From positions 1 through 13,839 of the forward strand of contig CACYZS010000009.1 of NCBI GenBank assembly GCA_902778985.1: a stretch of 13,839 bases of DNA, read 5' to 3'. Under the pieces are notes generated by a model, which did no database searches, was not told where the DNA came from, and was given only the letters and a program-made list of their open reading frames with translations. The stretch comes from an uncultured Ruminococcus sp. GTDB taxonomy: Bacteria; Bacillota; Clostridia; Oscillospirales; CAG-272. The position numbers and the translations under genes are program-made. Positions 13,356-13,839 of the stretch are shown here, piece by piece; position 1 is the first letter of the stretch; every line of letters starts with the position of its first letter.

Positions 13356-13839
13356 TCAGAAACGGATCCGCCTGTTGTAGTCGGTGGGAAGGTCCGCGGC
13401 GTACAGATGCGCGTCGCAGGACAGCTCGAGCAGTTTCGGGATCACGATCCCGTCGTGCTCCTTGAATTCGATCACGTCCATTCCGGTATAGCCGTGCTCG
13501 ATCCGCGGGGCGAGCAGGGGGTACGGAATGTCGAGCAGCGACGAAACGAAGGACATCCCGAAGCCGAGGTGCGCGAACAGCGCGACCCGCTCGTCGGTCG
13601 GGTGTTCGGCGATATAGCACCGGTTCTCCCGGTCGTGCCGATAGCCGAGCGACAGCAGGAACGCGTCGGTCTCGCGCCCCACGCGCGCAAGACCTTCGCC
13701 GAAACGGTTGGGGGGGAGGCAGGGCGCCTCGTACCACTTATCGCCGAGCGAAAGCACTTCGGGCGAACTGAACTTGCGCCGCAGTTCCGGGATCCAGAAA
13801 CACCAGTTCTTCCCGTTCCCGTCGTCAAGCGCCATTTCG
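13356..13839 (-). CDS. Histidine phosphatase (phosphoglycerate mutase-like) family protein, 5' end off the window
   Basis: Only the C-terminal part (about 160 residues) is present; the frame stays open to the right edge, so the N-terminal catalytic RHG motif expected in this superfamily would lie outside. What shows the family is VALFAHLGFGMSFVSSLLDI, with the second active-site His, and the following HGYTGMDVIEF strand region. The upstream portion (FGEGLARVGRETDAFLLSLGYRHD) resembles the linker of clostridial members. The Met near the edge (codon at 13833-13835) is probably internal. Substrate unknown. It is followed by dnaJ in the same direction. Confidence 0.75.
   Translation of the reverse strand, partial: EMALDDGNGKNWCFWIPELRRKFSSPEVLSLGDKWYEAPCLPPNRFGEGLARVGRETDAFLLSLGYRHDRENRCYIAEHPTDERVALFAHLGFGMSFVSSLLDIPYPLLAPRIEHGYTGMDVIEFKEHDGIVIPKLLELSCDAHLYAADLPTDYNRRIRF

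Noticed and set aside
11881..13380. A 499-codon plus-strand open frame across the hairpin arrays and antisense to dnaJ
   Set aside because: It is antisense to an unambiguous dnaJ and runs through palindromic non-coding DNA; no domain is visible.

Overview
The window reads as chromosomal DNA of a GC-rich member of the Clostridia (Bacillota), probably a gut or anaerobic lineage. The grounds are a YqhQ (DUF1385) gene beside prmC, a fused FeoA-FeoB iron transporter with its small Cys-rich partner, a DUF5050-like beta-propeller protein, an rRNA-type leader of Firmicute style, and consensus sigma-A promoters. I cannot name a family or genus.

Left edge (1-256): a minus-strand promoter with an AT-rich upstream region drives a leader that looks like that of an rRNA operon whose 16S gene would lie outside the window. 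Diverging from it is an extended -10 promoter for a tightly packed plus-strand run (257-5426): yqhQ, prmC, ddl, murI, rbfA, nrnA. These are housekeeping functions: release-factor methylation, D-amino-acid steps of peptidoglycan synthesis, 30S maturation and nano-RNA/pAp turnover. Four junctions are close or overlapping. The run ends in back-to-back terminators shared with a convergent 752-residue protein of unknown function (5522-7780, minus). That gene and the feoAB fusion (8037-10400, plus) are transcribed divergently from two perfect TTGACA-17-TATAAT promoters.

Accessory part (about 10569-12189): after the feo operon come hairpins, then a MerR-family regulator with a DUF3887-like C-terminal domain, preceded by a 19-bp-spacer promoter carrying a dyad, and a small lipoprotein/zinc-ribbon membrane protein. 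Both genes are clearly more AT-rich than the rest of the window. Right part: dnaJ and the 3' part of a histidine-phosphatase gene, both minus strand.

The most unusual element fills the whole gap between the convergent lipoprotein and dnaJ genes (about 11896-12184). It is a chain of ten consecutive hairpins whose stems all differ but whose 7-nt linkers are constant. Five hairpins are joined by AATTCAC (one copy AATTCAT), then, after a pyrimidine-rich divider, five more are joined by ATATCGA (four exact copies). I do not recognise this as a described repeat class. It is the best candidate here for a previously undescribed system.
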